Shown: piece after piece, positions 1 through 12,170 of the stretch
Position numbering within the stretch: the first letter of the stretch is position 1
Layout: every line of letters begins with the position of its first letter
NCBI GenBank assembly: GCA_003254905.1
Contig: QANU01085255.1
Coordinates: forward strand, 467,993-531,992
Direction: 5' to 3'
Origin: Nissolia schottii
Lineage: Eukaryota > Streptophyta > Magnoliopsida > Fabales > Fabaceae
DNA length: 64,000 bases
Program-made: the position numbers and the translations under genes
Notes under the pieces: model-generated
Databases searched by the model: none
Told to the model about the DNA's origin: nothing
Seen by the model: the letters and a program-made list of their open reading frames with translations, nothing else

Positions 1-556
1 GCAGTAAACTCGCGATTTTATGCGAGTTTACCTGATTTTACCCAGAAACGAGTTTACATGCGAGTTAGCTCGATTTTACAACCCAAACTCGTAAAATCGC
101 ACGATTTTACGTGTTAAATCGTGATTTTAAAAACTATGAGCATACATATTCTGATTTTGGTGATATGACCAGTTTTGAATCTATCTAATTTTTTTTCTTA
201 AGAAAGATGAAATATTGTCTAGGAAGATTTAGAAGTTATATATTAATATTTAATTAAAAAAATAGTAAATGAAACGCTTCTTATATATGTGTGTGTACAC
301 TTCATATATATCTTTGAAACATAAAAGACATCACTAATTTACTATATATACTCTTTTCATTTCATTTAATAGTTAAAAATGTAATCAGAAAGATTGGTTA
401 GTAAGTTTTAGAAGTATTTGTATGGGACCCCACCAACTAATACTAAATAAGGATGAAACGTGTAAAATCAACACACACAACAATTAGTTAAGTAACAAGT
501 TGAGGAAAAGTTATTACAGGGAAGCAACATTGCCTATAAGAAACACATCACAAAGG
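1..556. repeat. Upstream region of first NPF gene, with a short CGATTTTAC-rich repeat at 1-150
   Basis: The first 150 bases repeat short words such as gagttta, cgattttac and their reverse complements. This looks like a small dispersed foldback repeat, and similar wording recurs near 25500-25600 and 58800-58980. The rest, to 556, is AT-rich and aligns loosely with the sequence before the second NPF gene (shared stretches such as gttgaggaaaa and aacacatcac). It is therefore probably the duplicated promoter. No RNA gene was seen. Confidence 0.4.
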
Positions 557-649
557 ATGAGTTTTGAAACCAAATTAAGTAGAGGTGCAAAAGAGAATGC
601 ATGGCCTAGCCTCAATATCACACAGAGAAGAAGCAAAGAGCATGAGTAG
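557..649 (+). other. Overlapping upstream ORF at the first NPF gene (former start codon)
   Basis: The ATG at 557 lies in the same context (agGATGAGTTTTGAA) as the longest-ORF start of the paralogue at 9992. Here the frame has drifted and ends at a TAG at 647-649 after 30 codons. This reading frame overlaps the ATG at 642, which opens the transporter frame. If transcription starts upstream of 557, ribosomes would meet this short ORF first, which should lower translation of the transporter. If transcription starts downstream, it does not matter. Confidence 0.55.
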
Positions 650-3600
650 TGGGAGCAAACGAGGGGGTTGGATGAGTTTTCGCTTCATCATTGGTATCTC
701 TCTTAATCTCTCTTAGATTACGTTTGATACTAGAAATAGAATAAGGGAATAGAGATGTAGAGACATAAAATTTTTGTCTAAAGTAACATAAAATTGGGAC
801 TTGGAAGGACAAAAACTTTCTGTTTCTGTCCCATATCTTTGTCACCCTATTTTGTGTTTAATATCAAACGCACCCTAAAATCACTCACTTTTACTTAGCC
901 CCGACACATTCAAATTAAAGCATTGCTCATGTAAAATGAAACACGTACAGGGACAATTGCGGGGTTGGGAGTTGCGGGCTCAGGAATATTTGGAAACTTG
1001 ATAGTGTATCTCATACAAGAATTCAACATCAAGAGCATCACTGCTGCACAGATTTCAAACGTGGTTAATGGCAGCGCTAATCTCTTTCCATTGGTTGCGG
1101 CAATCGTAGCTGACTCTTTCTTTGGCTCTTTCCCTGTTGCCTTGGTTTCTTCTTGTGTTTCCTTACTAGTAAGTCAATATATACATACATATGCAACTAG
1201 TTACACACACGTATCTGTCAATCTCACCATTTGGTAAATCGTCTAAGTCTTTTAAAATCAATTCTTGAGCATAAAATTTATTTTACTCATTGTTTGAATA
1301 TATCTAGTTTTCTTTCGACACAATTTTTAGAAAGAACAATGTTTTAGAGACTTAACAAACTAATTTACACATTTCGATAAATGACACATGACATTTTACT
1401 TTTTATTTTGCCCCTTCAAATGCTCAGTATCATTCATCAACATGTATAAGTTGATATGATCAATGTGTGTAGGTAGATATGAAAGTTGATAAGTTAAACA
1501 TCCTAAACAGTTTTATTCTCAAATTTGATTTTAGACTCTACAATTTATTTTGGAATGATTGAAATTTTGGTAAAATACATTTATCACTATCTAGGTTTGG
1601 TAAAATAGTATCTCACGTCAAATTTATGCAAAAATAACCTCACACCCCAATTTCTCTAAAGTCAAAAGCCACCAATATTTTTAACCAAACAAAAAATAAA
1701 TAAATAAAGCAAAAAAAATAGTTAACTACAAAAAGTCACTACCAAAAAAAGTTTAAATACAAACTAATTTTTTGGAAAAAAAAATTGTCCGTAATTCAAA
1801 TCAATTTTTAAATTTTAAATAAATTTTCTACCCATAGCAAAAAAAAAAAAGAATTTTCAATATAAATGAAACAATACAAACAAATATCCATATTTGCCAT
1901 AAATTTCGTTTGTAATAATTTCCACAAGCAAATAATAAATAATACATATGAAGTTTTCATAATATTTATTTTAACAAAATTTATGTTGAAAAATCTTTTA
2001 TAATAATTGTTGCAAATAAGAGATAATTATTACGAACGAATTTTTTATGAAAATTTTGTTTAAATATTTTTAATTAGAAAATAAACCAGTAATAACATAA
2101 TCATAAATAAAAAACTTTTGTTTGTAATTATTAAGTTAGTTTATTATATATATATTTTTTTAAGTGATTACAGACAAATTTTACACAGATGTAAATATTT
2201 GTTTGAGTACTTTTCATTTATTATTGAAAATTTTTACAAAAAAACATTGCTCTAATTTAAACAGAAAATGGTATGTATTATAGACACATTTTTTTCTATA
2301 AATTTTATTTGTATTTAACACTTTTATATCATTGGCTTCTTTTTTATATATATATTTTTGTCAAAAATGATGGTGGCTTGGTTTAGAAAAAATTGGGGCA
2401 GAATATTATTTTTATAAGTAGTTTGGGGTGAAATACTATATTACCAGACTTAGAGGGTGATAAATGCAATTTTTTCCTTAAAATTTTATTATTTCCTCTC
2501 AAACATCACTTTAAATGAATTACCAAACATAAATTATTTTGCATCAAAATTAGGTTAACTAAAATCAATTCTAATAGGGAAGGAGTTCTCTCATGTTGAC
2601 AATGATCACCTTTGGTCATGTTAAGAGAGAGAAAAACATAAATATTTGATAAGAAATTCTTAGTTACGTATTGAGTAAGGTTATCGAACGAACCAGCCTG
2701 GATTGTTTAGGCCCAACCCGTTTAAATCGCGGGTTAAACGGGCTGGGTTAAATGGATTTTTTACTATTTGCGAGCTGGGTTTTATGTGTTTAGTCCATTC
2801 ATTTAATGTGAGTAAAGAGGTTAGTTTGTGAGTTATGTCTATTTTAACACTAAACATACCAATTTGGCACGCAATGGGTCAGACTAAGTGAGCTTTTTAC
2901 ATCAAATTTTATACATTTGGTCCTTCCATTTAACCAGATAATGGGTTGGGCTTGCAGGCCAGGCTCGTTTTGACAGCCCTGGCATTGAGCAAGAAAAAAA
3001 AATCTTACTTTCATCCATTTAATATTTGTCATCTCAATGAATTTTGGTGATTTAGGGATAAGGATAACTCAAATTTACTAATGTATTATACAATAAATGG
3101 ACGACATTTGAATTGGTTCCTATCAATTTTAAGAGAACTCCATTAGTTTAAAATATGTGTTTTTCTCTCCCCTAATATGACCAATTACCAAACATGACCA
3201 TTATCCAAATAATTTTGTTATTTAAACATATGAAAAGGTCTACACGTTATTATCTCTCTCACAATAAATAACAATGCTTATTTTGTACAAAGTGAAATTC
3301 AAAATGTGCTATAAGAAACGTAACAAAATGTCTAAATACTTTCATACATTGAAAAGAACATTTTACATTATCCAAATCCATTCTAATATAATCAATTTTA
3401 CTAAGAACCAACGTTGTAAAAGCGCACACACAAAACCAAACAAAGAACTTTGCATGTTGCATTTACAGGGAACAATGCTTTACGCCTTGATCGCAACCAT
3501 CATATCGCTAAGGCCTCAACACTGCAACATCAACGATGGATCAAGCTTATGCAAACCTCCTTCTGTACTCCAATACTCTGTCCTATACTTTGGAACAGCA

Positions 3601-6244
3601 CTCCTTGCAATTGGATTCGGCGGATCGCGCTTCACAACGGCAGCACTTGGAGCGAACCAGTTTGATAAGGCAGAGCAGCAAGGCCTCTTCTTCAACTGGT
3701 TCTTCTTCACTCTCTACTTTGCCTCCGTTGTGGGCTTTACTGGGCTTATCTATGTTGAGGATAACGTTGGCTGGGCCGTGGGCTTCGGAATATGCGCGGT
3801 TGCTAATTTTGTTGGTCTGGTAGTTTTCTTGATGGGCTACCGGTTTTATCGGTCCAATAGCCCAAAAGGAAGCGCGTTCTTGGACCTGGCCCGCGTGTTC
3901 GTTGCTTCTGTACGGAAGTGGAAGACTCGGATTTCATCAAGGGCGCAGGATTACTATAGTGGTGGTCACGATGGAGACGTCCAGGTGATGAATGCTGTAA
4001 CAATACCGGGAAAAAGATTAAGGTACTGATTATTAATGGTTTGAGATTTTGCTTCCTTAATGTTGTGTTTAGTACCATATACAAGATAAAGAACATAGAC
4101 ACGGGAATTGGGACATAAGATTTTTCTTTTTTCTTTTTTTCCTATTTATAAATTTATTCATATGGGTTAAAAAAATTAAATTTACATTATCTTCACTAGG
4201 ACTCAAACTAGAGATAGTTAACATATCAAGACAATGTCTTAACCACTAGGCTAATATCATTTTTTATGATATTTTATGTAAACATATTTATTAATATAAT
4301 TTTATTATTTTTATTTTTATTTTTAGAAATCTTAAATTAAAGAACTCTATCTTTCTTTTATTTCTCAGTCTCACATTAAAAGATGAAAAATTGCAATTCA
4401 ATCATACATGCTTGCTCATGTATCCGTGAATAAACAAAGCAAACATGGTTGCTTGTATTGTTTGTGTATGTTATATTTAATTATTTTTGTTAGACTAATG
4501 TGTTTAGATGTTTCATTATTGGAAGTTTGAATTTATGTTGTTGATGATGGAACATTTTTCTTGATCTATGGAGTTGTAATTTGGATTGATGTATGAATTT
4601 TTGTTTAAATATTATATTGTTGTTGCAATTTAGATTTTTGTTGATCTATTAAATTTTTTATTTATGGATGTTGAAGTTTCATTTAAATATTAAACAGGTC
4701 ATGATAAACAAGTCATAGTATCAAACTATGATAAACAAGTCATGCCAGCTTCAGGCCAGGCCAAATTGAAAAAAAAAACATTTGATAGTTAACAAGTTAG
4801 ACCCAAACCAAAAATTAATAAGACAGACTTAGCAAATCCAATCTGGCCTGATCTGTTTCCATCCCTATGTTAGTGAGTATTAGGTTGAAAGCAAAAAGAA
4901 AGTTAGAAAGACCAAATTTAAAACTCTTAAATACAATTAAATCTATCAATTCGTAGGCTAAAATAAATTTCACAACCAGATTGTAAAGGGTTTCGCGGTA
5001 GTTTTGTTTCTCCATTAAGTTAAAAAGTTGCGAGTCAGTCTTTGTTTGGTGGTGATGTTGAAAAGGGAGTGTTGTAGCAGCCTTTACCTAACCATCAATT
5101 GGTGGACTGATACTTCGGATATTAGTAGAAGCTGCTTCTAGAAGCTACTATAGGAGACATACTGTGGTGGTAGGTTGTGGTGAGTGGTAAATGGTAACAG
5201 AAAGAGCACAACATGCTAGAGTAGAGGTCATATATGAAAAATTACTACGTGTGAAAAGATTGTTAAATAGGATTGTGCTGCTATCAATTGGAGAGTGACA
5301 TTTTAACTATAAACTTATCTTTAACCGCTACTTTAAATTTGAAATATATCTTTAAAAATGGTAAGAACACAATTCTAATTAAAAAAATTCACGAGTATCA
5401 AGTCATTTTCTAATTAATATATAGTTGACGGTTCATGACTACTTAATACAGATTTTTCAATCGTGCGGCTTTGATAAATGATGAGGACCTAAAATCTGAC
5501 GGCTCAATTGCGAAACCATGGAGGCTATGCACAATACAACAAGTAGAAGATTTCAAGATCGTAATAGGAATCCTACCACTGTGGACTTCAAGTATATTCC
5601 TATCCACACCAATAGGAATGCTGACAAGCTTGTCAGTCCTCCAGGCTCTGGTCATGGACCGCCAACTAGGATCGCATTTCAAAGTCCCAGCAGGTTCTAT
5701 AGGTGTCACACTCCTATTATCCACATCAATTTTCCTCACCCTTCTTGACAGGGTGCTATGGCCCTTATGGAAGAGACTCACAGGAAAATCTCCCTCGCCT
5801 CTCCAGCAAATAGGGGTAGGACACGTGTTTAATGTACTCGCCATGGCTGTCTCAGCACTGGTTGAATCAAAGAGGCTCAAGATAGCACATAATAATAATA
5901 ATAACCCCACCACAATGGTGGCAAATATGAATGTCTTGTGGTTGTTCCCACAATTGGTGTTGGTTGGCATTGGTGAAGCTTTCCATTTCCCAGGACAAGT
6001 TGCATTTTACTACCAACAGCTTCCAAATTCATTTAGGAGCACATCAACTGCTATGATTTCTATGATTACGGGGATTGCTTTTTACCTCGGCACTGCCTTA
6101 ATTGGCCAAGTTCGTAGGAGTACTCATTGGTTACCTGATGACATAAATCATGGGAGAATGGATAGTGTGTATTGGATGTTGGTCCTACTGAGTGGAATCA
6201 ACTTTGTGTATTACCTGCTATGTGCTACTTTCTACAAGTCTTAG
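642..6244 (+). CDS. NRT1/PTR family transporter, NPF2.1-2.7 (NAXT-like) type
   Basis: Exons are 642-693, 951-1168, 3469-4022 and 5452-6244, all with GT/AG borders and matching phases, giving 538 residues; family members are usually about 550-600. The product is a 12-helix proton-coupled MFS membrane transporter (PTR2 family). NAXT members move nitrate or chloride at the plasma membrane; the substrate here is inferred. Family signatures include KRGGWMSF, EFNIKSITAAQISNVVNG, ADSFFGSFPV, FFNWFFF, YVEDNVGW, NPF-like FFNRAAL, LWLFPQLVLVGIGEAFHFPGQ and WLPDDINHGR. The TM1 ExxER motif of many NPF proteins is absent, as I recall for the NAXT clade. ATG 642 is chosen because the upstream ATG at 557 runs out of frame. 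Against its paralogue, the C-terminus stops about 14 codons earlier. The gene looks complete. Confidence 0.85.
715..884. mobile_element. Small TIR element (MITE) in intron 1 of the first NPF gene
   Basis: The ends are inverted copies of each other: acgtttgatactagaaatag on the left, and gcgtttgatattaaacacaa on the opposite strand at the right. It is about 170 bases and has no ORF. A relative lies in intron 3 of the second NPF gene near 13285-13500. No target duplication could be fixed by eye. Confidence 0.55.
1571..2478. mobile_element. Foldback MITE with about 110-bp inverted ends in intron 2 of the first NPF gene
   Basis: The left arm reads catttatcactatctaggtt, then ggtaaaatagtatctcac, then a CACACCCCAATTT block and agccaccaatatttt. 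The right arm, read in reverse complement, gives catttatcaccctctaagtc, ggtaatatagtatttcac, GCCCCAATTTTTT and agccaccatcattttt. Both arms keep the same order over about 110 bases. The AT-rich middle of about 700 bases has no coding frame. The paralogous intron lacks it, so it arrived after the tandem duplication or was lost there. Confidence 0.7.
2684..2975. mobile_element. Second MITE in intron 2 of the first NPF gene
   Basis: Inverted ends with CCAGCCTGG and GGCCCAACCCGTTTAAAT on the left match AACGAGCCTGGCCTG, GCCCAACCC and GGTTAAAT on the opposite strand at the right. It is about 290 bases and noncoding. Similar wording appears near 4750-4850 and 25230-25260, so the family is probably common in this genome. 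Confidence 0.5.
4130..4265 (-). mobile_element. tRNA-derived SINE relic in intron 3 of the first NPF gene
   Basis: On the minus strand, TAGCCTAGTGG (4253-4243) fits the Pol III A box, and GTTTGAGTCC (4208-4199) fits the B box about 35 bases later. This is the tRNA-like head of plant SINEs. The body is AT-rich and the ends are not sharp. It is too degraded to be a tRNA gene: there is no cloverleaf. Confidence 0.5.
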
Positions 6245-7386
6245 AAATTTCAACTTTTTAAGATGAGAGAGGGGGTGTTATATATCGTTGTAATAAGTAA
6301 TGAAATCTTGCTAATATCCAAAGTTAGATGCTATTAGCATCATAGCATGCCCTTTTACCATAGTTTTTAGTGGCCATCGTAAGAGTTGTTTTATATGTAT
6401 ATTTTTTTATTTTATTTTTTGTGAAATATTGTGTTGAACAGAATTTTAATGGAGTTTACATACTAAAGGAATTTCATCGGAATAATGCTCATTTTGCTCA
6501 TTAAAATTGTAAGCTCGAGTCATTTTGATTCTTGAAATTTAAAATTTGACTTTGTAATAATTGAAATTATAAGTTGTAGGTCAAATTAGTCACTCATCTC
6601 ATTATCATTACTGTATTGTTACATTTTTATTGAAATATCACATTAAACGAGACAATAACAACAATAGACTACAAATGAGTTGTAGTTGCACTTAAAACTG
6701 CAAATGAGATCTCCAGATCGGTTATGGTGGTAAACGAAGTTGCAACAGAAACTAAGATTTGTAATTTTAAGTGTTATTGCAATCATATTTTTAGCTTTTA
6801 ATATTGTCACACAGCCTTTATGGTCATCATATAAGTCTCTTAAAAATAAAAAATACCACTATATTCCTTCTTTTGAATCTTTGAGAGACTTGTATATTAA
6901 TAATATTTAGAAGAATAATTTAGTGATGTGTGTATCATTTGAGGACCAAAATAGGTTTTACTAATTAATATAATAATTTTGATGTAAATATTGGTTTGAT
7001 ATCGTCATTAATTATTTGTTATTACTGTTGAAATAATTATTACAAAAATTACATAATTTTGTTGATGTAAAAAAATATAATTAATTATATAATTGTATTA
7101 AAAAAATTATGCCCACAATATATACATCGAAGTTAAAATCTTAATATTTAATAAGAAACAGTAAATGAAGATATATTAAAATTAACCATGGCTTTTTTGG
7201 TTTCAGGCTTTTAGCTGTGTCGCGATTATTCTGTGTTGGTTTTGTTGGGTGTTTGGTTGTGCGCTCTGCAGGTGTTCATTTATCAGGTGTTGGTGGTCCA
7301 TTTTTAGCCCCTATTGGCTATGTCCAACGGGGCTATATATTTACGGATTGAATATAACTTTGGAGATATGTCATATCCAATTAGGA
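6245..7386. other. Gene-free spacer after the first NPF gene
   Basis: AT-rich sequence holding the 3' UTR of the first NPF gene, then simple noncoding DNA. A short GC-richer stretch at about 7186-7340 (around ggcttttagctgtgtcgcg) stands out and looks like a fragment of a repeat, but I cannot name it. Confidence 0.5.
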
Positions 7387-7862
7387 TGGGAAGTGAGTTG
7401 AGCTAAGTTTAATTGACTAAACTTTAGACTCATTTGGAATCAAAGTCAAATTTATGAGCTTGAACTCAACTCACTACAAATTTATTAACTTAGCTCACAA
7501 ATCATTTCAACTTAATTAAATAATTTAAATTAAATACATATTATCTCTTCTAAAAAGTATAATACTTGCCGTTATAAGAGCATATAGTCTTATGTTTACA
7601 AAAGCAAAGTAGCCTTACTACTGTTCCTTCTCATAATAATGACAAAAACATGATTTTATAAATATATATACATGGGCACGCATAATCAAACTATCTCACG
7701 ACCTAATGAGTCGAACATAACAAAACTCATACTTGATTCGTTTAGTTAATAAGTTGAAATTTTAAGTTCAAGCTCAAGTCATGAGGTCACGAATTTAAAT
7801 TATCGAGCTACTAACAAACCGTATTGTAAATAGTTCATGGACCGACTTGACTCACTTCCAAC
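7387..7862. mobile_element. MITE upstream of the second NPF gene
   Basis: The left end gggaagtgagttgagc matches the reverse complement of the right end (ttggaagtgagtcaagtc). The interior repeats words such as gagctcaa and gagcttgaactc. There is no ORF. The length is about 475 bases, and no target duplication was fixed. Confidence 0.5.
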
Positions 7863-7997
7863 CATAAATGCACGATCATAGTATGCATCATGCAGCTAAT
7901 ATCTTATTGTGTGGTTTTGCGTGGATCTTTGGTTGCGTGGCATTTTGGTGTTACAGCAAAATATATATAGTTTAGGAAGATTTGAGTTTTTTATTCC

Positions 7998-9121
7998 CAG
8001 TGCTGCTACATGTACACTCCAAAATGATACACCATACATACACTCGTATTATAATATGGTGGGCCCCTTAAATAACTGCCCCGTCCACATTCTCTCCCAC
8101 TCTCAGCCACACGCGAGTGAACTCACGCACATCAGAAAACCTTCCCGCTTCCACTTCCTTCTGTTTTCTCTCTTCTCTCTCGTCACTCTCATCTCTCATC
8201 ACTATCATCCTTCGTTCTTTCTTCACTCTCATCATTGCCATCTCTCATCCCCCTCTTCACTCTCGTACTCATATAAAAGATTGTGCATTCAAATCACATA
8301 TATCAGATTATGCACTAAAATCTGATATGTTTGAATAAAATCACAGTGCTGTGAACAAGTGCTAAATGTTTGTGCACAAGGGCATATAATGTTTGTGCAC
8401 ATATTCATATAATGTTTGTGCACTAAAAATCTGATATCATAATCTACAAAAATACTTAACTATGCATTAAGTAATATGCATAGATGTAAAATTTATGCAT
8501 TAGAATGTATAAAAGTGTGTGTACACATGTATGTGAAGTAATTTTTATAAACTTTGTCCACTAAAAATGTATAAAGATTGTGAACTTATTTATGTTTGAA
8601 TAAAATTACAGTGCTGTGAACAATTGCTAAATGTTTGTGCACAAGGGCATATAATGTTTGTGCACATATTCATATAATGTTTGTGCACTAAAAATCTGAT
8701 ATCATAATCTGCAATATTACATTGTGCACTCTATTCAGATTTCATGTTCTTCAACATAGACCCTTACCACCATTGTTAAAGATAGATTTCATCTATTTTA
8801 AAAAGAAAACCAGCATTTTATCATCTTAATTCCATTTTAATCAAATTTGACATGATAAGATGAGGAGGATGAGAAGGATGATGATGATGAGAGGATGAGA
8901 GGATGAAAGAATGACGAGGATAACGATGAACATATCAGAACAAGGGTTGAAGATGAGAGGTTGGAGATGATAAGCGAAAACGATGACGAGAACGGGGTTC
9001 AGGGTTGAGCGCGCGTTGTGTGTAATTATACGTTTTACGTATAATCATCATTAATTACACGGTATAAAAAAGGGGTGTATGTACGGGTGTATCATTTTGG
9101 GGTGTACATGAAGCATTTTTG
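7998..9121. mobile_element. MULE-like non-autonomous transposon, copy A
   Basis: The ends are inverted repeats of about 45 bases: ...CATGTACACTCCAAAATG...ACCATACATACAC on the left and ...CATGTACACCCCAAAATG...ACCCGTACATACACC on the reverse strand at the right. The direct repeat TTTTATTCC flanks it at 7989-7997 and 9122-9130, the 9-bp target duplication expected of Mutator-type elements. The interior repeats the word aatgtttgtgcac and has a GAT-rich tract near 8875-8960, but no transposase. A second copy, inverted, sits in intron 2 of the second NPF gene. Confidence 0.75.
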
Positions 9122-9991
9122 TTTTATTCCATTCCATATTATGTGTAGCACTTTCGTGGGGTATCTGGTGCAATTCTATGTACTTGAATAGCTTTGTCTT
9201 GTTCCTTAATTTGATTAGGGCGAGTAATCTTTTTTTTTTTTCTCTTTAATTTTGCTTCACCGGTTTATTTCCTAATGAGGCTTACCCTTCTCAAGCCGAG
9301 TCATTCGGTGGTGTTGCGTCCTTTACTATTTTTTTGCTTCCCTCTTGTTGGTTGAAGTTGGTTTCAATGAATGCCATTAATTCATCTATAAAACAGGAAA
9401 TGAAGAATATGTTTACTTTATATCTTAGAATCATAAAAGACATCGCTATACTCTTTTCATCGAATAATTGAAAATGTAATGACAAAGCTTGGTTAGGGAG
9501 ATTTAAAATTATTCTATAGGGATGAAAACTCACCATTCACTAGAAACAAACACAATTATGTTGTTTTGACACATTTAACATGCGATATTATGTTAACTTA
9601 TACTATATTTATTATTAAATGAGATTTAATTAACGAGACTCACATTTAATAAGATATCATTCAAAAAGAAATTTAATAATAAGTCGATATAATATCTTAG
9701 ATACAACGAGTAAAAAAAATATTTTTTAAACAAATAAGAACAAAGTATGTAAATCAACACGTACCACCGTTAGTTAAGAAATATAAGTTGAGGAAAAATT
9801 ATTATTTATGCACAATTGGAGACATTCACGTAAAAAAAAGTTTAGAAGACGAATAAGTTGTGAGTATATTTTAAATAAAATTAACAAAAAATTATTTTTT
9901 TTAATTAAAATTGTGTCTATCAAACAAAAATCTCACCTGGTTGAGAGGTATATATAAAGCAAATTCGCTAATAAAAAACACATCACGAAGG
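9122..9991 (+). promoter_or_regulatory. Promoter-proximal region of the second NPF gene, TATA box at 9949-9958
   Basis: TATATATAAA at 9949-9958 is a strong TATA box only 34 bases before the ATG at 9992. A start site about 30 bases beyond the box would leave almost no 5' UTR before 9992. The conserved downstream ATG at 10091 is therefore a credible alternative start. The rest of this stretch is AT-rich with no gene. Confidence 0.45.
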
Positions 9992-10699
9992 ATGAGTTTT
10001 GAAGACAAAGTTGAGGTGATAAAGAGAATGGATGGCAAAGCCTCAATATCACACAGAGAAGCAGCAGCAGCAGCAGCAGCAGCAAAGAGCATGAGTAGTG
10101 CGAGCAAGCGAGGAGGTTGGATGAGCTTTCCTTTCATCATTGGTCTCTCTCTCACTCTCTGAAATCTTAATTATAGTTCATTATTCACTCGCACTTTCAC
10201 TTAGCACCCACACACTCAAAGCATTGTTGAACACAGGGACAGTGGCAGGGTTGAGTCTTGCAAGCTCGGGGATTTTTCCAAACTTGATAGTGTATCTCAT
10301 ACAAGAATTCAACATCAAGAGCATCACTGCTGCTCAGATTTCAAACGTGGTTAATGGCAGCACTAGTCTGTTTCCATTTGTTGTGGCCATCATTGCTGAC
10401 TCTTTCTTTGGCTCTTTCCCTGTTGCAATGGTTTCTTCTTGTGTTTCTTTGCTGGTAAGTCATATATACGTGTATCATATAGGCAACCATTTTCATTTGC
10501 TTTCTCCAGCTCAATCTATTCAAAGTAAGGAGCATATTCTAAGATGGTATTTGACTACACAAAAATTTCCCTTCCATCATTTTTTTTTACGCTAATAACA
10601 CGTTTTGAAAATCAGCAAAGCAATGAATCAAAGTAATAATTAACACGCGAATAACACGTTTCCATCAAATTTTTAGGATAGAACACTCATAATTGATTA

Positions 10700-12170
10700 T
10701 AGAAATACTCTGTGTACACTTAAATTGGATACACCTATACATACACCATTCAATTATACTCAATTAATGATCATTATACTTATAGCGTACAATTTTTAAA
10801 ATTATACACAACGCGCCCAATCCCGAACTCGTTCTCGTCATCGTCATCATTTTCACTAATCATCTTCATCCTCTCACCCTTGATCTGTTATGTTCATCAT
10901 CGTCATCCTCTTATCCTCTCGTCGTCATCCTCTCATCCTCCTCATCTTCATCCTCTTATCATGTCAAATTTGATTAAAATGAAATTAAAATAATAAAAGG
11001 TTGGTTTTCTTTTTAAAATGGATGAGATCTATCTTTAACAATGGTGGTAAGGGTGTATGTTGCAGAATATGATATCTGATTGGAGTGCACAAAGTAATAT
11101 TGCAGAATATGATATCAGATTTGAGTGCACAAACATTATATGACCTCATGCACAAACATTACACACTTGTGTACAACACTATGATTTTACTCAAATATAA
11201 ATAAGTTCATAATCTTTATACATTTTTAGTGGACAAACTTTATAAAAATTAGTTCACATATATGTATACACACACTTTTATACATTCTAATGCATAAACT
11301 TTACATATATGCATATTACTTAATGCATAGTTAAGTATTTTTGTAGATTATGATATCAGATTTTAGTGCGCAAACATTATATGACAATGTGCACAAACAT
11401 TATATGACCTCATGCACAAACATTACACACTTGTGTACAACACTATGATTTTACTCAAACATAAATAGTTCATAGTCTTTATACATTTTTAGTGAACAAA
11501 CTTATAAAAATTAGTTCACATACATGTGTACACACACTTTTATACATTCTAATGCATAAACTTTACGTATATGCATATTACTTAATGTATAGTTAAGTAT
11601 TTTTGCAGAATATGATATCAGATTTGAGTGCACAAACATTATATGACCATATGCACAAACATTACGCACTTGTGTACAACAATGTAATTTTATTCAAACA
11701 TAAATAAGTTCACAATCTTTACACTTAGAGGTATATTGGTGAACATGAATCAGAGGATATGAAATCTAGTGAATTAATTGAGACTGATGTGAATGCAGTG
11801 AACAAAAGGAGATTGGTTCTCAAGTTGCCAATTCGTGATTCATCTAAACCTATGCATGAATTTGTGATTGTGTTTGCTACATATTTATGCAGTGAGCATG
11901 ATGAATTTATAGAAGAGAGACGAGAGTGAAGAGAGATCGAAGAGAGTTGATGAGAGTGAAGAGAAATCGAAGAGAGAGACGAGAGTTTTCTGTATTCAAT
12001 CCTTATTTCCGAAGCAAAAAAGAGGAAGTTTGAAGTATACGTGTGTGTGGGACGTGCAATGCGCAAGTGAGCAAGAGTGGGAGAGAGAGGTTAGTGGGCA
12101 GTTATTTAGCGGGTCCACTGTATATTAATACGAGTGTATGGGTTTGGGTGTACTTGATTATGACATTTGT
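10700..12170. mobile_element. MULE-like transposon, copy B, with a captured gene piece, in intron 2
   Basis: This copy matches the 7998-9121 element in inverted orientation: GTGTACAC...GGATACACC...ATACATACACC at its left end, and GTACACCC...CATACACTCGTATTAATAT on the reverse strand at the right. The interior repeats the gtgcacaaacattatatgac word several times. Near 11727-11930 an open + strand stretch preceded by a splice-acceptor-like ttag carries RRLVLKLPIRDSSKP. I associate this with plant BRWD/PHIP-type WD40-bromodomain proteins, so it may be a captured exon (Pack-MULE). That match is from memory. The ends are less sharp than in copy A. Confidence 0.6.

Noticed and set aside
4199-4253. 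tRNA gene on the minus strand
   Set aside because: A and B box likeness only; no cloverleaf or anticodon arm can be drawn, so a SINE relic is the better call.
8875-8960. GAT-rich tract as a coding acidic repeat
   Set aside because: Interrupted in all frames and part of the MULE-like element, with a counterpart in the inverted copy.
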